A stretch of 32,982 nucleotides of DNA from a virus, in the IMG/VR virus record IMGVR_UViG_3300032236_000453, positions 1 to 32,982 of that record; one strand, given 5' to 3'. Within the stretch, counting starts at the first letter, position 1. Each line of letters opens with the position of its first letter. Shown piece after piece: positions 14,027 to 22,448 of this stretch. The translations under genes were made by a program, and so were the position numbers. Below the pieces are notes generated by a model, which saw only the letters and a program-made list of their open reading frames with translations, searched no databases and was not told where the DNA came from.

Positions 14027-14478
14027 GTACGATAAAAGAAGGTTCAACGTTTAAATTAGATGAGTTAACCACTGATTGGCAGAATGACACACCGGGTGGG
14101 CCAGTTGATGAATCATTAACACCACATGAGTTTGATGTTATATTACCAGGCAAGCATGGTGGTGCAAGACCCGGTAGTGGTCGTAAGCCAGGTAAAGATA
14201 AGTTAAGTGGTGCAGGCATATTGCAAGCGATAGCCAATCGTGATGTACCATTTGAAGTAGGATTAGCAGAAGACTATGCAAAAGCAAGAAGTAGTGGTGA
14301 CATGCATGTTATACAAAAGTACCAATCAATGATATTGAATAAGGTAGTCGCTGACAAACAAGAATTAGATGTAACTAGTAATGGCCTAACTATAGGCGCT
14401 AGTTTCGTGTTCCCAAGTTTAGAATTAAGTGATTGGCAGACTCAAGACGAACTTATAACGAATGAGTCAACAACCTAA
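14023..14478 (+). CDS. terS: Terminase small subunit (probable)
   Basis: A 151-residue protein. GKHGGARPGSGRKPGKDK (residues 43-60) is the Gly/Arg/Pro-rich DNA-binding stretch seen near the N-terminus of many phage small terminases. A helical central part follows (ILQAIANRDVPFEVGLAEDYAKARSSGDMHVIQKY), as expected for an oligomerising core. It directly precedes and overlaps the large subunit by 17 bases, the standard gene order. It would recognise the packaging site and load the motor. Small terminases diverge strongly, so the call rests on motif plus position. Confidence 0.78.
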   Translation: MSTIKEGSTFKLDELTTDWQNDTPGGPVDESLTPHEFDVILPGKHGGARPGSGRKPGKDKLSGAGILQAIANRDVPFEVGLAEDYAKARSSGDMHVIQKYQSMILNKVVADKQELDVTSNGLTIGASFVFPSLELSDWQTQDELITNESTT

Positions 14479-15910
14479 AATAGACATACCTTTATATGGT
14501 GAGCAGAAAACAATTCTAGCAGATTGGCTCACTACCGACAAGCATTGTATTGATATAGTTCCAGTTGGTAGTGGTAAGACTTTCTTAGCCGCGATTGCAT
14601 TACCAATATTCGCTAGTGACCCTCGCTATCATAAAGGCAAAGATATCATTTACTCTGCACCAACAGGGGCAATGATAAAGTCTTTGATATGGGAACCATT
14701 AAAACAAAGTTGCATGAAGTACTTTGGCTTAGTGGATGGTAAAGATATCAACAACAGCGAACTAACAATTAAGTTCCCAGGTGGTTGTTTCATTCGTTGC
14801 AAAAGTGCAGAGCAACGTGAGAACTTAAGAGGTCTTAACGTAGGTGTGTGGGTAGCAGACGAAGCGTCATTATACACACAAGATACATTGCAAGAGATTA
14901 CAAATCGATTAAGACCTAAAGTAGGACAGCCAGATACGTTTGGTAGATTGATTGTTATCAGTACGCCAAATGGTAATGGGCCACTCTATGACCTATTTCG
15001 TTTAGCATTAGAATTGCCAGAGAAGTATGTTGTTCGTCATCTAAACTATTTGCAAATGCGATCTGGCAATAGAAAGTTTATTGAAGAACAAAAACGAATC
15101 ATCAGTCCATTAAAGTTTCAACAAGATTATATGTGTAGTTGGGAGAACGTTGAAAATCAATTCTTCTATACATGGAACAAACACAAATATACAGTAGAGA
15201 ACATACCAGATCGAATGAATGATTTATATAGTTTTCACGACTTTAACAAACGCAGAATGTGTGCCGTAATCGCACAAGTTATAAATCCTAATAAACCTAA
15301 TGGAAAGATAGAGGTATTAAAAAGTTATGCTATCAATGATTGTAGTACAGAAGGAATCGCACAAGCAATTCGTGTTGACTTCCCAAGAAGGCGTATCAAT
15401 AGTATTATTGACATGTCCGGAACGCAAGTTAACCGTGACACCACTTCGCCATTCGGTATCACTGACCGCATTCTACTTGAAAAGTATGGCTTTACGATTG
15501 TTAACAACCGTAATAGTAACCCTCTCATTGCCGATACTGATAACACTAGCAATAGTTTCATCAATAATGGGAATTTGGTCGTTCAACAAGATGACAAACT
15601 TCTCCTTGAAGCACTTAACACATACCATTTCGAAGATGGCTCAAGAAAGAAACTTGTGAAGTACGTTGAACAAGCATATGCACACATTGACGGATTAGGT
15701 GATTGCATACGTTATGGCATACATCATTTGTTCCCAATCAATCATAATGAATTGAATGTACCTGATTATATTACAAACGATAGTAAATTTGTACAAAGAC
15801 CTGGTGGTGAGCATATGCCTCATTCACCATTGTTCCCAGGTGGACCAACTTGGGAAGAACTATTAAGAGAAAATACAAATAGTGACAACGAAGACCATAT
15901 GACTTGGTAA
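14462..15910 (+). CDS. terL: Terminase large subunit (packaging ATPase/nuclease)
   Basis: A 482-residue protein. The Walker A is PVGSGKT (34-40), the Walker B VWVADE (129-134), and the coupling motif LIVISTPNG (about 163-171). The C-terminal nuclease half has the expected acidic residues: FHDFN (about 259-263), SIIDMSG (about 313-319) and GLGDCIRYG (about 415-423). It drives ATP-fuelled DNA translocation into the prohead through the portal and cuts the concatemer. Length and domain order are typical for a siphovirus. Circular closure of the assembly fits headful packaging, but the mode was not determined. Confidence 0.95.
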   Translation: MSQQPKIDIPLYGEQKTILADWLTTDKHCIDIVPVGSGKTFLAAIALPIFASDPRYHKGKDIIYSAPTGAMIKSLIWEPLKQSCMKYFGLVDGKDINNSELTIKFPGGCFIRCKSAEQRENLRGLNVGVWVADEASLYTQDTLQEITNRLRPKVGQPDTFGRLIVISTPNGNGPLYDLFRLALELPEKYVVRHLNYLQMRSGNRKFIEEQKRIISPLKFQQDYMCSWENVENQFFYTWNKHKYTVENIPDRMNDLYSFHDFNKRRMCAVIAQVINPNKPNGKIEVLKSYAINDCSTEGIAQAIRVDFPRRRINSIIDMSGTQVNRDTTSPFGITDRILLEKYGFTIVNNRNSNPLIADTDNTSNSFINNGNLVVQQDDKLLLEALNTYHFEDGSRKKLVKYVEQAYAHIDGLGDCIRYGIHHLFPINHNELNVPDYITNDSKFVQRPGGEHMPHSPLFPGGPTWEELLRENTNSDNEDHMTW

Positions 15911-15926
15911 AGAAAGGAAAAGTAAA

Positions 15927-16373
15927 ATGGCAAAAAGAACATACCCACAACATGATGATGAAACATATCGTAGATATTTCGCAAGACATGTAAGAATCGA
16001 TGAAGTAACAAACTGTCAGTTATGGCAAGGTGGCAAGAACAACCTAGGCTATGGCATGTTTCGTTATAAAGATGGCATGGCAACAGCACATCGTGTAAGA
16101 ATGCAATTAGAAGGATACGATATTAAAGGTAAGAAAGTATATCATACCTGTGACAACTATAATTGTGTTAATCCTGCTCATCTTAAGATAGGTGACATAT
16201 TTGATGTGCGTGGTTTACAGTCTAGTAGAGGTCGTGCTGGTAGATATTGGAGTGATCCCAAGTATAAACTTACATGTACTCATTGCGGTAAGACTAGTAG
16301 ACCACAAGATATAGACCATTATCATAATGATAAGTGTAAAAGTAAGCCTAATATATCTACGGACCCACAATAA
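15927..16373 (+). CDS. HNH endonuclease-like protein with zinc ribbon
   Basis: A 148-residue protein. CQLWQGGKNNLGYGMFR (30-46), AHRVRMQL (54-61) and YHTCDNYNCVNPAHLKIGD (72-90) match the HNH_3 family, with H73, C75, C80, N82 and H85 in the expected places. A second zinc site follows: C117-x2-C120 with H133-x3-C137. Nucleases of this sort next to terminase either assist cutting during packaging or are mobile homing enzymes. Its place between terminase and portal, close spacing and AAAGGAAAA-type ribosome region argue for an integrated packaging role, but homing cannot be excluded. Confidence 0.85.
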   Translation: MAKRTYPQHDDETYRRYFARHVRIDEVTNCQLWQGGKNNLGYGMFRYKDGMATAHRVRMQLEGYDIKGKKVYHTCDNYNCVNPAHLKIGDIFDVRGLQSSRGRAGRYWSDPKYKLTCTHCGKTSRPQDIDHYHNDKCKSKPNISTDPQ

Positions 16374-16393
16374 CAGTTAATTGCGTAAAAAGT

Positions 16394-16401
16394 ATAAATA
16401 C
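16394..16401 (+). promoter_or_regulatory. Late-type promoter motif ATAAATAC (portal unit)
   Basis: ATAAATAC lies 39 bases before the portal start in a 67-base gap without other features. The AGCATAGGA motif (16425-16433) follows it and supplies the ribosome site. Confidence 0.55.
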
Positions 16402-16440
16402 ATTAATAGCATATGTCCCGTTATAGCATAGGAAAAATAC

Positions 16441-18009
16441 ATGAAGAATAAAGAACTATTACATCGTTGTGCGATATACACGGCGATATATCAGACTATG
16501 GCTGACTACCAACTAGCGTACCTTGGTGGAACAGCATTCAAAAGACAAGCAAGAAAAAAGCGCCCTAGTGAAGATGAAAAGATTCACATCGACTTAGTAA
16601 CTCACACAGTGGCACAGCCAATATGCCGTTATATCGTAGACACACTAAACAATTATGTATTTGAGCCGGGCATTAAACGTGATTTACGATTTGCAACACC
16701 AAATGGCGATCCAATCGATGAAGAAAACTTAGAGTGGGCTGAACTATTCCAATTAGATGCCAATCTAAGCAACATTAGTTTGAATGGATTAATGGAACAA
16801 GTAGGTCAATTATCTAGCATCTTTGGTCATTGCTGGGTATTTGTTGATATGCCTAAAGAATCAGAGGGTGATGCAGGAAGACCATATGCTTGCACAGTAA
16901 GTCCAATGGATGTATGGGATTGGCGTTTTGACTTTTATAATGGTCGTCAAATATTAAAATATGTAAAAGTAAAAGAGTTTGAAGAAGACAATTGTTGGTA
17001 CTTTAAGTGTTATCATTTAGGTGACACAAACAATCCTAGTTATTGGGAAAGTTATGAAGTTGAGAAAAATGACAACGCCGAGAATGAAGCAAAATTATTA
17101 GATACAGGTACATTCCCACCTGGCATGGCTATCCCTGGCTTTATCGCATATGGTCGTAGAGACCCAAGACGTAGTGATGTTGGCATGAGCGATATCGATA
17201 ACGCAAGCGATGCACAACGTGAACATTATAAATTAGAATGTGAAGCATACCAATCAATACAGTTTGCCAAAACAATTATTCGTGCAGACAATGGTGTTAA
17301 AGTACCTGCACATGCTGGTGCAATCGTAAGAGCAACACAAGGACAAATTGAAAGTATTAAAGTTGACACACAAGATGTTGACATGATTATTAAAAAGCAA
17401 GCAGACATACTAGACCAATTAGAAAAACTATTAGGCTTTGGTGGACTACGTAAGAATGTTGCAATGGCACAAAGTGGCGTGTCAATGATTGAAGAACGCC
17501 GTAATGTACACAAACTAGCAAGAGCAAAAGCACGATTGATGGAAATCTGTGAAGAACAGATTTGGACATTTGCCGCACGTTTTGTTGACATGCGTTGGGC
17601 TGGCGAAGTACATTATGATACAGACTATGAGGCAAGTGATACTGATTATCGTTTAGCACTACTCAATCAAGCAAAAGCATTAGCAGGTGATAATCCAATC
17701 ATTCAAGGTCTTATCGTTAAAGAACTTGTTACATTGTTATGCCCACCAGAAGAGGTCAATGATTATGTTACTGCTACAATGCCTACACTGCCTCAAGAAT
17801 ATCAAGATATTGTTACTGAAGAAGACAGTGAAGCATATACAAGAGACTTGGGTGATCAGGTACCTCCACCAGATGTTGTTGATGCATATGATGAAGAAAA
17901 TGAAGAACTTGCAACATATAGTGGCTTAGGTACAGGCATCACGTATACAGGTCAAAGTAGTTATAACCCAATTGCCGATCAACTAGTCGGTCAAGCATCA
18001 GGAAGATAA
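16441..18009 (+). CDS. Portal protein
   Basis: A 522-residue protein directly after the terminase/HNH block. Features typical of phage portals are visible: an early helical region (THTVAQPICRYIVDTLNNYVFEPG, about 55-78), a mixed alpha/beta wing (FGHCWVFVDMP, then SPMDVWDWRF, then ILKYVKVKEFEEDN), and a long helical stem/crown region (KKQADILDQLEKLLGFGG, then QSGVSMIEERRNVHKLARAKARLMEICEEQIW). The dodecameric ring would sit at one capsid vertex, receive terminase and pass DNA. Gene order terL-portal-scaffold-capsid is standard. The acidic C-terminal tail is unremarkable. Confidence 0.88.
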   Translation: MKNKELLHRCAIYTAIYQTMADYQLAYLGGTAFKRQARKKRPSEDEKIHIDLVTHTVAQPICRYIVDTLNNYVFEPGIKRDLRFATPNGDPIDEENLEWAELFQLDANLSNISLNGLMEQVGQLSSIFGHCWVFVDMPKESEGDAGRPYACTVSPMDVWDWRFDFYNGRQILKYVKVKEFEEDNCWYFKCYHLGDTNNPSYWESYEVEKNDNAENEAKLLDTGTFPPGMAIPGFIAYGRRDPRRSDVGMSDIDNASDAQREHYKLECEAYQSIQFAKTIIRADNGVKVPAHAGAIVRATQGQIESIKVDTQDVDMIIKKQADILDQLEKLLGFGGLRKNVAMAQSGVSMIEERRNVHKLARAKARLMEICEEQIWTFAARFVDMRWAGEVHYDTDYEASDTDYRLALLNQAKALAGDNPIIQGLIVKELVTLLCPPEEVNDYVTATMPTLPQEYQDIVTEEDSEAYTRDLGDQVPPPDVVDAYDEENEELATYSGLGTGITYTGQSSYNPIADQLVGQASGR

Positions 18010-18010
18010 T

Positions 18011-18445
18011 ATGTTAATAGATTCGTTAAAAACTTATATGGGAACCAATTATGTATTTTATGTTAAAGTACATGGCTTTCATTGGAACTTAGAAGGAATA
18101 CATTTTTATGAGTTCCACAAATTATTTGAAGATATCTATGTTGATACCTATAATGTAGTTGATACAACTGCTGAATATATTCGTTCATTAGATGAATATG
18201 CACCGGGAGCAATGAGTAGGTTCTTAGAGTTGTCAGTATTAGAAGAACAAACTAAGATACCAAAACTAAATTTAATGATTAAAGAATTATTATCCGATAA
18301 CGATAAAATTCTTGAGTTATTAAAAGATTTATTCGATGAAGCAACTGAAGCCCGTGAAAACGGTATTGCGAACTTCATAGCCGATAGACAGTCAATGCAC
18401 GGTAAGTGGCACTGGCAACTAAGAGCAAGTCTTCAACCTGAATAA
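18011..18445 (+). CDS. Dps-type mini-ferritin within the head operon
   Basis: A 144-residue protein with the Dps signature: HGFHWNLEG (21-29), FHKLFEDIY (35-43) and VDTTAEYIR (50-58). H24, H36, D51 and E55 have the same spacing (12, 15, 4) as the ferroxidase residues of E. coli Dps, so the iron site appears complete. The C-terminal part is helical and ends shortly after WHWQLRASL. Dps dodecamers oxidise and store iron and shield DNA from oxidative damage. The gene starts two bases after the portal stop and precedes the scaffold, which suggests co-production with the virion: it may be packaged, act in the host, or be a repurposed structural protein. The short N-terminus lacks the Lys-rich DNA-binding tail of E. 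coli Dps. Confidence 0.88.
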   Translation: MLIDSLKTYMGTNYVFYVKVHGFHWNLEGIHFYEFHKLFEDIYVDTYNVVDTTAEYIRSLDEYAPGAMSRFLELSVLEEQTKIPKLNLMIKELLSDNDKILELLKDLFDEATEARENGIANFIADRQSMHGKWHWQLRASLQPE

Positions 18446-18456
18446 TTATGATTTTT

Positions 18457-18464
18457 CATAAATA
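18457..18464 (+). promoter_or_regulatory. Late-type promoter motif ATAAATAC (scaffold/capsid unit)
   Basis: ATAAATAC lies 65 bases before the scaffold start, in an 83-base gap between the Dps and scaffold genes. A new promoter here would give extra capsid messenger. Unlike other copies, no AGCATAG leader motif follows; the ribosome site is ATAAGGA. Confidence 0.55.
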
Positions 18465-18528
18465 CTAATCGCAGTAACAAATTAATTATCCAATCGGTGG
18501 CTCCGTTAACGCTATAAGGACTTAAAAA

Positions 18529-19317
18529 ATGAGTGATTTCAAAAATGAAATTAATGTCGTTGGCAACGATAGCCAGGTAACAGAGACTCCTGATACTAAT
18601 CAAAACTCTGAAGGTCAAACGCAAGTTAATCCAGGTGCGATTCGCAAGAGTCAAACTCAAGGTATCTTGAATGCATTAAGTGCAGCAAGTGGTCAGCAAT
18701 TCGAAAGTGTTGAAGCCGCGGCAGCATGGGCAGCAAGAGTAAGTGCATTGACAACACAATCCGGTGGCAACGTACAGCCGAAGGTAGACAATCAACCAAA
18801 GCAAAACAGAACTACAACTACTGATTTGCACGAACAGTTTCAGGCACTTAGATCCGATCTAAGTAAGAAGGAACAGTTGTTACGTGAAAAAGAATTAGAT
18901 GGTGATATTCGTGGTGCAATGGGTGAAAAGTTTGATAGTGACTTATTAGATTATGCATTAACTAAAGTCAAGTCCAATATACAATGGAATGATGATGGTA
19001 CATATGTAATCGTTAATAGTAAGGGACAAGAACGTTATTCACAAGATGGTACACCTTTAAGTATTCATGGATTAGTAGATGAAGTTGCAAGGAGCAATCC
19101 TAAACTTCTCAAACAGAATACAACTAATCGTGGATCTGGTTTAAGACCAGGGCAAGGACAATTTGCAGGCGCACCGATTGATGCTATACCTGATTATTCA
19201 ACTGACCCGGCAGCATTTAACGCATGGGCTAGTCGTAATGGATTAGGTAAAAATGTAGGCTTAAAAGGTGTGGGTGTACAAGTGTCTAACTCTGCTGTCA
19301 ATAAGAAAGTATTCTGA
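18529..19317 (+). CDS. Capsid scaffold protein (probable)
   Basis: A 262-residue hydrophilic protein directly before the major capsid gene. The N-terminal quarter is polar and disordered-looking (Gln-, Asn- and Thr-rich). A helical charged segment follows (LHEQFQALRSDLSKKEQLLREKELDGDIRGAMGEKFDSDLLDYALTKV, about 100-148), likely a coiled coil. Towards the C-terminus come small-residue and Pro-rich segments with a basic end (SAVNKKVF), as in scaffolds that contact the coat protein. It would template prohead assembly and then leave. The call is based on position and composition; sequence is not conserved among scaffolds. Confidence 0.78.
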   Translation: MSDFKNEINVVGNDSQVTETPDTNQNSEGQTQVNPGAIRKSQTQGILNALSAASGQQFESVEAAAAWAARVSALTTQSGGNVQPKVDNQPKQNRTTTTDLHEQFQALRSDLSKKEQLLREKELDGDIRGAMGEKFDSDLLDYALTKVKSNIQWNDDGTYVIVNSKGQERYSQDGTPLSIHGLVDEVARSNPKLLKQNTTNRGSGLRPGQGQFAGAPIDAIPDYSTDPAAFNAWASRNGLGKNVGLKGVGVQVSNSAVNKKVF

Positions 19318-19350
19318 TTGCCAACAATCACATTTTAAGGGGAAACAAAA

Positions 19351-20352
19351 ATGGCATATATTTTAGGTGGTAGCGATAACGAAGGTTATGGCTTTGAAAA
19401 AGCGATTGCAAACTTTGCAATCAAGGCAGTTCACGAATCTATCGGTTTAGTGAACACTACAAGTGTTGTAACACCAACACAAGGTAATGTATTTGAAATA
19501 CCAATCTTTGCTCCAATCACATACCAAGATTACAATCCAGCAGGTTCTGGTGGTAACGTTCAAGGTAATGCAAGTGAGCAAAATCCTGCACTAGGTCAAA
19601 ACAGTATTACTGCTAGCCCAACTGCAGCAGCAACAGCGTTCGACATTTTCTATGGTTGGACAACTGCATTCAACTTGGCTGCTACATTAGGTAGTGAGTT
19701 AGGTGAGAGTTTTGCTGAGAAGGTAGACCAACGTGTTGCAGCAGCATTCTTGAGTTTCAAGGCTACTGTTGGTAACACATACTATGCAACAAGTGCAGAT
19801 GGTTTCGACCGTGTATCAGCATTAGGTGCTATGGAATTGATTTATGAAGGTGACACACCAACAACACCAACAATAGGCTTTACTGCAACTTCAGTATTGC
19901 AATTGATTCGTAATGTTAAGTTGAACTGGAAGAACGCACGTTTACCAGGCAGCCCAGCATTAGTATTGGATCAAAACGTTCAGTTCCGTCTATTAGGCGA
20001 ATTGACTGGTGGTGCAATCAGCCAATCTGGTGGTGCAAATCTATCTGACTTAGGTAACGAATTGTTAGCAAGTGGCAAGATTGAAAACATCTATGGTTGT
20101 ATGGTAATGTTCACAACATTCTTACCAAGTGCAACTCGTACTGTTTCTGGTACAGCAAGCATTGCATGTAAAGTTGGCGCATACTATGGCGATCAAGCAA
20201 TTTACACTGTAATGAAGCAAGGTCTAGAAATCAAGATGGGTGAGAAGCCAGGTGGTTTACAAATGTGGTTAACAGGTATCGGTTACTTCGGTTCTGGTGC
20301 TGGTGATCTACGTCGTGGTGGCGCAATTAACATTGCATTGGCTGCATCTTAA
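19351..20352 (+). CDS. Major capsid protein
   Basis: A 333-residue protein with the strongest ribosome site of the region (AAGGGGAAA). It follows the scaffold and precedes connector genes. Composition is Ala/Gly/Thr-rich with little Cys. Segments such as KAVHESIGLVNTTSVVTPTQGNVFEIPIF (about 26-54) and SVLQLIRNVKLNWKNARLPGSPALVLDQNVQFRLL (about 181-215) look like the spine helix and following strands of an HK97-fold coat protein, though the fold is inferred. Codon usage here is the most even of the genome, as often seen in highly expressed genes. A 30-base gap leads to the next gene. Confidence 0.85.
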   Translation: MAYILGGSDNEGYGFEKAIANFAIKAVHESIGLVNTTSVVTPTQGNVFEIPIFAPITYQDYNPAGSGGNVQGNASEQNPALGQNSITASPTAAATAFDIFYGWTTAFNLAATLGSELGESFAEKVDQRVAAAFLSFKATVGNTYYATSADGFDRVSALGAMELIYEGDTPTTPTIGFTATSVLQLIRNVKLNWKNARLPGSPALVLDQNVQFRLLGELTGGAISQSGGANLSDLGNELLASGKIENIYGCMVMFTTFLPSATRTVSGTASIACKVGAYYGDQAIYTVMKQGLEIKMGEKPGGLQMWLTGIGYFGSGAGDLRRGGAINIALAAS

Positions 20353-20382
20353 TCAAGTAAGTTTTTACTATAGGAATATAAC

Positions 20383-20901
20383 ATGAGTGTCCCATATCAA
20401 CGAATTTCAAATGCAACTGTAAGTGATATTCAGTTCTACGATCCAGCCGCTGAAAAGCGTGCCGCAAGTCTAGATGTGAATTGGGACAGTTATTTTCATG
20501 TAGGTAGCCAAGAGATACTATATCAATTAGAGTTTGGCTGGTGGCCTAAGTATGTTGAAAATACTTGGGGTGCATGGTACTTCAAAAACAATGACAAGGG
20601 CCAAGTCATATCGGCTTTTAGCCCAAGCAAGTTAATGAAGAACGACCAAACTCTAATACGCTTAGATTGTTTCAAAGCAATCACAGTTTTCTATGAAAGT
20701 TTAGTAACCGATGTTTCTAACATCAACGAAGTCGATAAAATCAACTATGAGCATAGCCTAAAACGCTATAATGTAGAATATGAGAAGGCAACACAATTGT
20801 CTAACTTTTATGATTTATATGGTGACGGAGTTATTACTAAACTAGAAGAAAACTATCAAGCAGACGTAGATTATTTTCAAGGCGATAGGAGATATTTCTA
20901 A
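20383..20901 (+). CDS. Head-tail connector/adaptor protein (probable)
   Basis: A 172-residue protein directly downstream of the capsid gene, the usual place for the head-completion (adaptor) protein that sits under the portal. It is aromatic-rich in the middle (YQLEFGWWPKYVENTWGAWYFKNN), with a helical C-terminal half ending QADVDYFQGDRRYF. No family motif was recognised, so the call is positional. A ribosome site (TAGGAA) precedes the ATG, and the stop directly touches the next start, so the two are surely co-translated. Confidence 0.7.
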   Translation: MSVPYQRISNATVSDIQFYDPAAEKRAASLDVNWDSYFHVGSQEILYQLEFGWWPKYVENTWGAWYFKNNDKGQVISAFSPSKLMKNDQTLIRLDCFKAITVFYESLVTDVSNINEVDKINYEHSLKRYNVEYEKATQLSNFYDLYGDGVITKLEENYQADVDYFQGDRRYF

Positions 20902-21300
20902 ATGGCTGCACCATTAATTAGTACTGAACAAGTTGCGGCATATTTCAAGTCAAAAAATACTGGCTTTGAAATATTCCAAGAGTATGCTGTTAACAAAGAA
21001 GTAAATCGTCATGGTATCTATATCAACGATCCTTCTGAAAGTAATCGTGTACCTTATCAACTTGCATTACAAACTGGTGGCAACATTTATGAAAGCACAG
21101 ACCAAATGTTTATTGTCATGGTAACATTCCAAGATGATAAAAATAAAGTAAAGGCTGAACAAGCAATTACAGATTTGGTAAACAATAATGTTCTGTTAGA
21201 TGGTTATCATCGCAGAGATTATACTATGCAACAGACCTATCTTAACCGTGCAGAATATAGAACCTATAGTTTCAATTTAACAAGATTAGAGTTTCAATAA
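20902..21300 (+). CDS. Tail terminator or neck protein (probable)
   Basis: A 132-residue protein with the alpha/beta pattern of small neck or tail-terminator proteins: an N-terminal helix (STEQVAAYFKSKN), strands with QMFIVMVTFQDD, a helix NKVKAEQAITDLVNNNV, and a final strand pair YRTYSFNLTRLEF. Lambda gpU-like terminators have this overall shape and position between connector and tail tube. The start codon directly follows the previous stop. The assignment is by position and predicted structure. Confidence 0.68.
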   Translation: MAAPLISTEQVAAYFKSKNTGFEIFQEYAVNKEVNRHGIYINDPSESNRVPYQLALQTGGNIYESTDQMFIVMVTFQDDKNKVKAEQAITDLVNNNVLLDGYHRRDYTMQQTYLNRAEYRTYSFNLTRLEFQ

Positions 21301-21324
21301 CCATTACACAAGGAGAATACAGAA

Positions 21325-21813
21325 ATGGCTCGCATTACAACTAACACAACCGGAACAGCACCAACGATTGAAATCACAACTGCTACCGGTAATACAACAC
21401 AAGTGTTGTCTGTACCATTCATCCAAGACGTTACTATCACAAATAGTACTGGGGTGTTTGCGTATAACACATTTGATAGCACAGACAAACATAAGTTGTC
21501 TACACCAGCAGATAACACAGTTGCAACTAACATTGTAATTGATACTGCTGCTTTCTTTGGTGCAAATTCAAGTGCTATTATTGGCACTGATGGCGCATCA
21601 GATATTGGTATCGCTAAACTATCTACTGGAAAAGCATTGATTAACTTCAAGATTTTCTGGCAAGGTAATACTGCAGGAACTAGTGACCGTTATTACAGTG
21701 GTCAAGGCTTCTTCACAAGTTTAGCACCAAAGACAACTCCAGACGCACCAGTTTGGGTGACACCATTAAACATCGCTGTTGATGGTACATTCACAGTTGG
21801 CGTTAACGGATAA
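21325..21813 (+). CDS. Major tail tube protein (probable)
   Basis: A 162-residue Thr/Ala/Gly-rich beta protein with a good ribosome site (AAGGAGA), lying between the tail terminator and the tail chaperones, where the tube protein is normally found. Segments TIEITTATGNTTQVLSVPFIQDVTITNS and INFKIFWQGNTAGTSDRYYSGQGFF fit a two-layer beta tube subunit. The intrinsic terminator just after its stop supports a gene that needs high expression relative to those downstream. Residue-level family features are not distinctive. Confidence 0.8.
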   Translation: MARITTNTTGTAPTIEITTATGNTTQVLSVPFIQDVTITNSTGVFAYNTFDSTDKHKLSTPADNTVATNIVIDTAAFFGANSSAIIGTDGASDIGIAKLSTGKALINFKIFWQGNTAGTSDRYYSGQGFFTSLAPKTTPDAPVWVTPLNIAVDGTFTVGVNG

Positions 21814-21836
21814 TATTATTAATTAATATGTCTACA

Positions 21837-21867
21837 AATAGGGAAGGCAACTTCCCTATTTTATTAT
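21837..21867 (+). terminator. Intrinsic terminator after the tail tube gene
   Basis: AATAGGGAAG (21837-21846) and CTTCCCTATT (21851-21860) form a perfect 10-bp stem with the very stable GCAA tetraloop, followed by a T-rich run (TTTTATTAT overlapping the stem end). It probably lowers expression of chaperone and tape-measure genes relative to capsid and tube. Confidence 0.92.
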
Positions 21868-21879
21868 AAGGATTAACAA

Positions 21880-22104
21880 ATGAAACCAGATAGCAAAACT
21901 CCATTGCGTAGTAATAACGCTCAAGTATGGATTAAAACAAACGAAGAAAAATTATTAGCATTACTTGCAGACGAAGCCAAGCAGGCACCTATATTGCAGG
22001 AATTACTAAATACTATACAACAGTTGAAAGCAAAGAATACATTTCGTATTGCAATTATTAACCAACTGATTGAAGATGAACAAATGAAAAAGGAAAACAA
22101 ATGA
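21880..22104 (+). CDS. 74-residue small protein before the tail chaperones
   Basis: A charged, largely helical protein (EEKLLALLADEAKQAPILQELLNTIQQLKAKN) with an AAGGA ribosome site 20 bases after the terminator. Its stop overlaps the next start (ATGA), so it is coupled to the chaperone pair. It may be a third assembly helper or a tail-completion accessory; no family was recognised. Confidence 0.7.
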   Translation: MKPDSKTPLRSNNAQVWIKTNEEKLLALLADEAKQAPILQELLNTIQQLKAKNTFRIAIINQLIEDEQMKKENK

Positions 22105-22448
22105 AAAACATTAAAGACTTTGCAAGCAAACCCCAATTAATAGAAATCGTATTAGATGATGCTGATATCATTAAAGCATACGATGAACCAATCACATTTT
22201 ACACATACGATATATTAAGTTTAAGTACATACTTTGAATTTTATAATGCTCGTAGTACAAGTGAATTTAAAAGTTTAGAAAAGATATTAAGAACATTAAT
22301 ATTAGATGACAAAGGCTCTCCAGTTATTGGCGAAGGTCAAGATTTACCATTTGATATTGCAGTAGCGGCTATGACCAAGTTAGGAGAAAACATGGGAAAG
22401 TCACAGCGCAAGACATCAACACAGGTAGTTGGAGAACCGCAGAAATGA
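22101..22448 (+). CDS. Tail assembly chaperone, short form (gpG-like)
   Basis: A 115-residue protein translated in the zero frame. It has the position and helical composition of lambda gpG-type chaperones: directly before tape measure, with a second overlapping frame behind it. The slippery heptamer GGGAAAG at codons 98-100 lets part of the ribosomes enter the downstream frame to make the longer gpGT-like product. It would bind tape measure protein and keep it soluble until the tube polymerises. Confidence 0.82.
   Translation: MKNIKDFASKPQLIEIVLDDADIIKAYDEPITFYTYDILSLSTYFEFYNARSTSEFKSLEKILRTLILDDKGSPVIGEGQDLPFDIAVAAMTKLGENMGKSQRKTSTQVVGEPQK

Noticed and set aside
13836-14237. Minus-strand frame of 133 codons over the small terminase
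   Set aside because: Overlaps a well-supported packaging gene with motif evidence on the + strand; no promoter or ribosome site seen.
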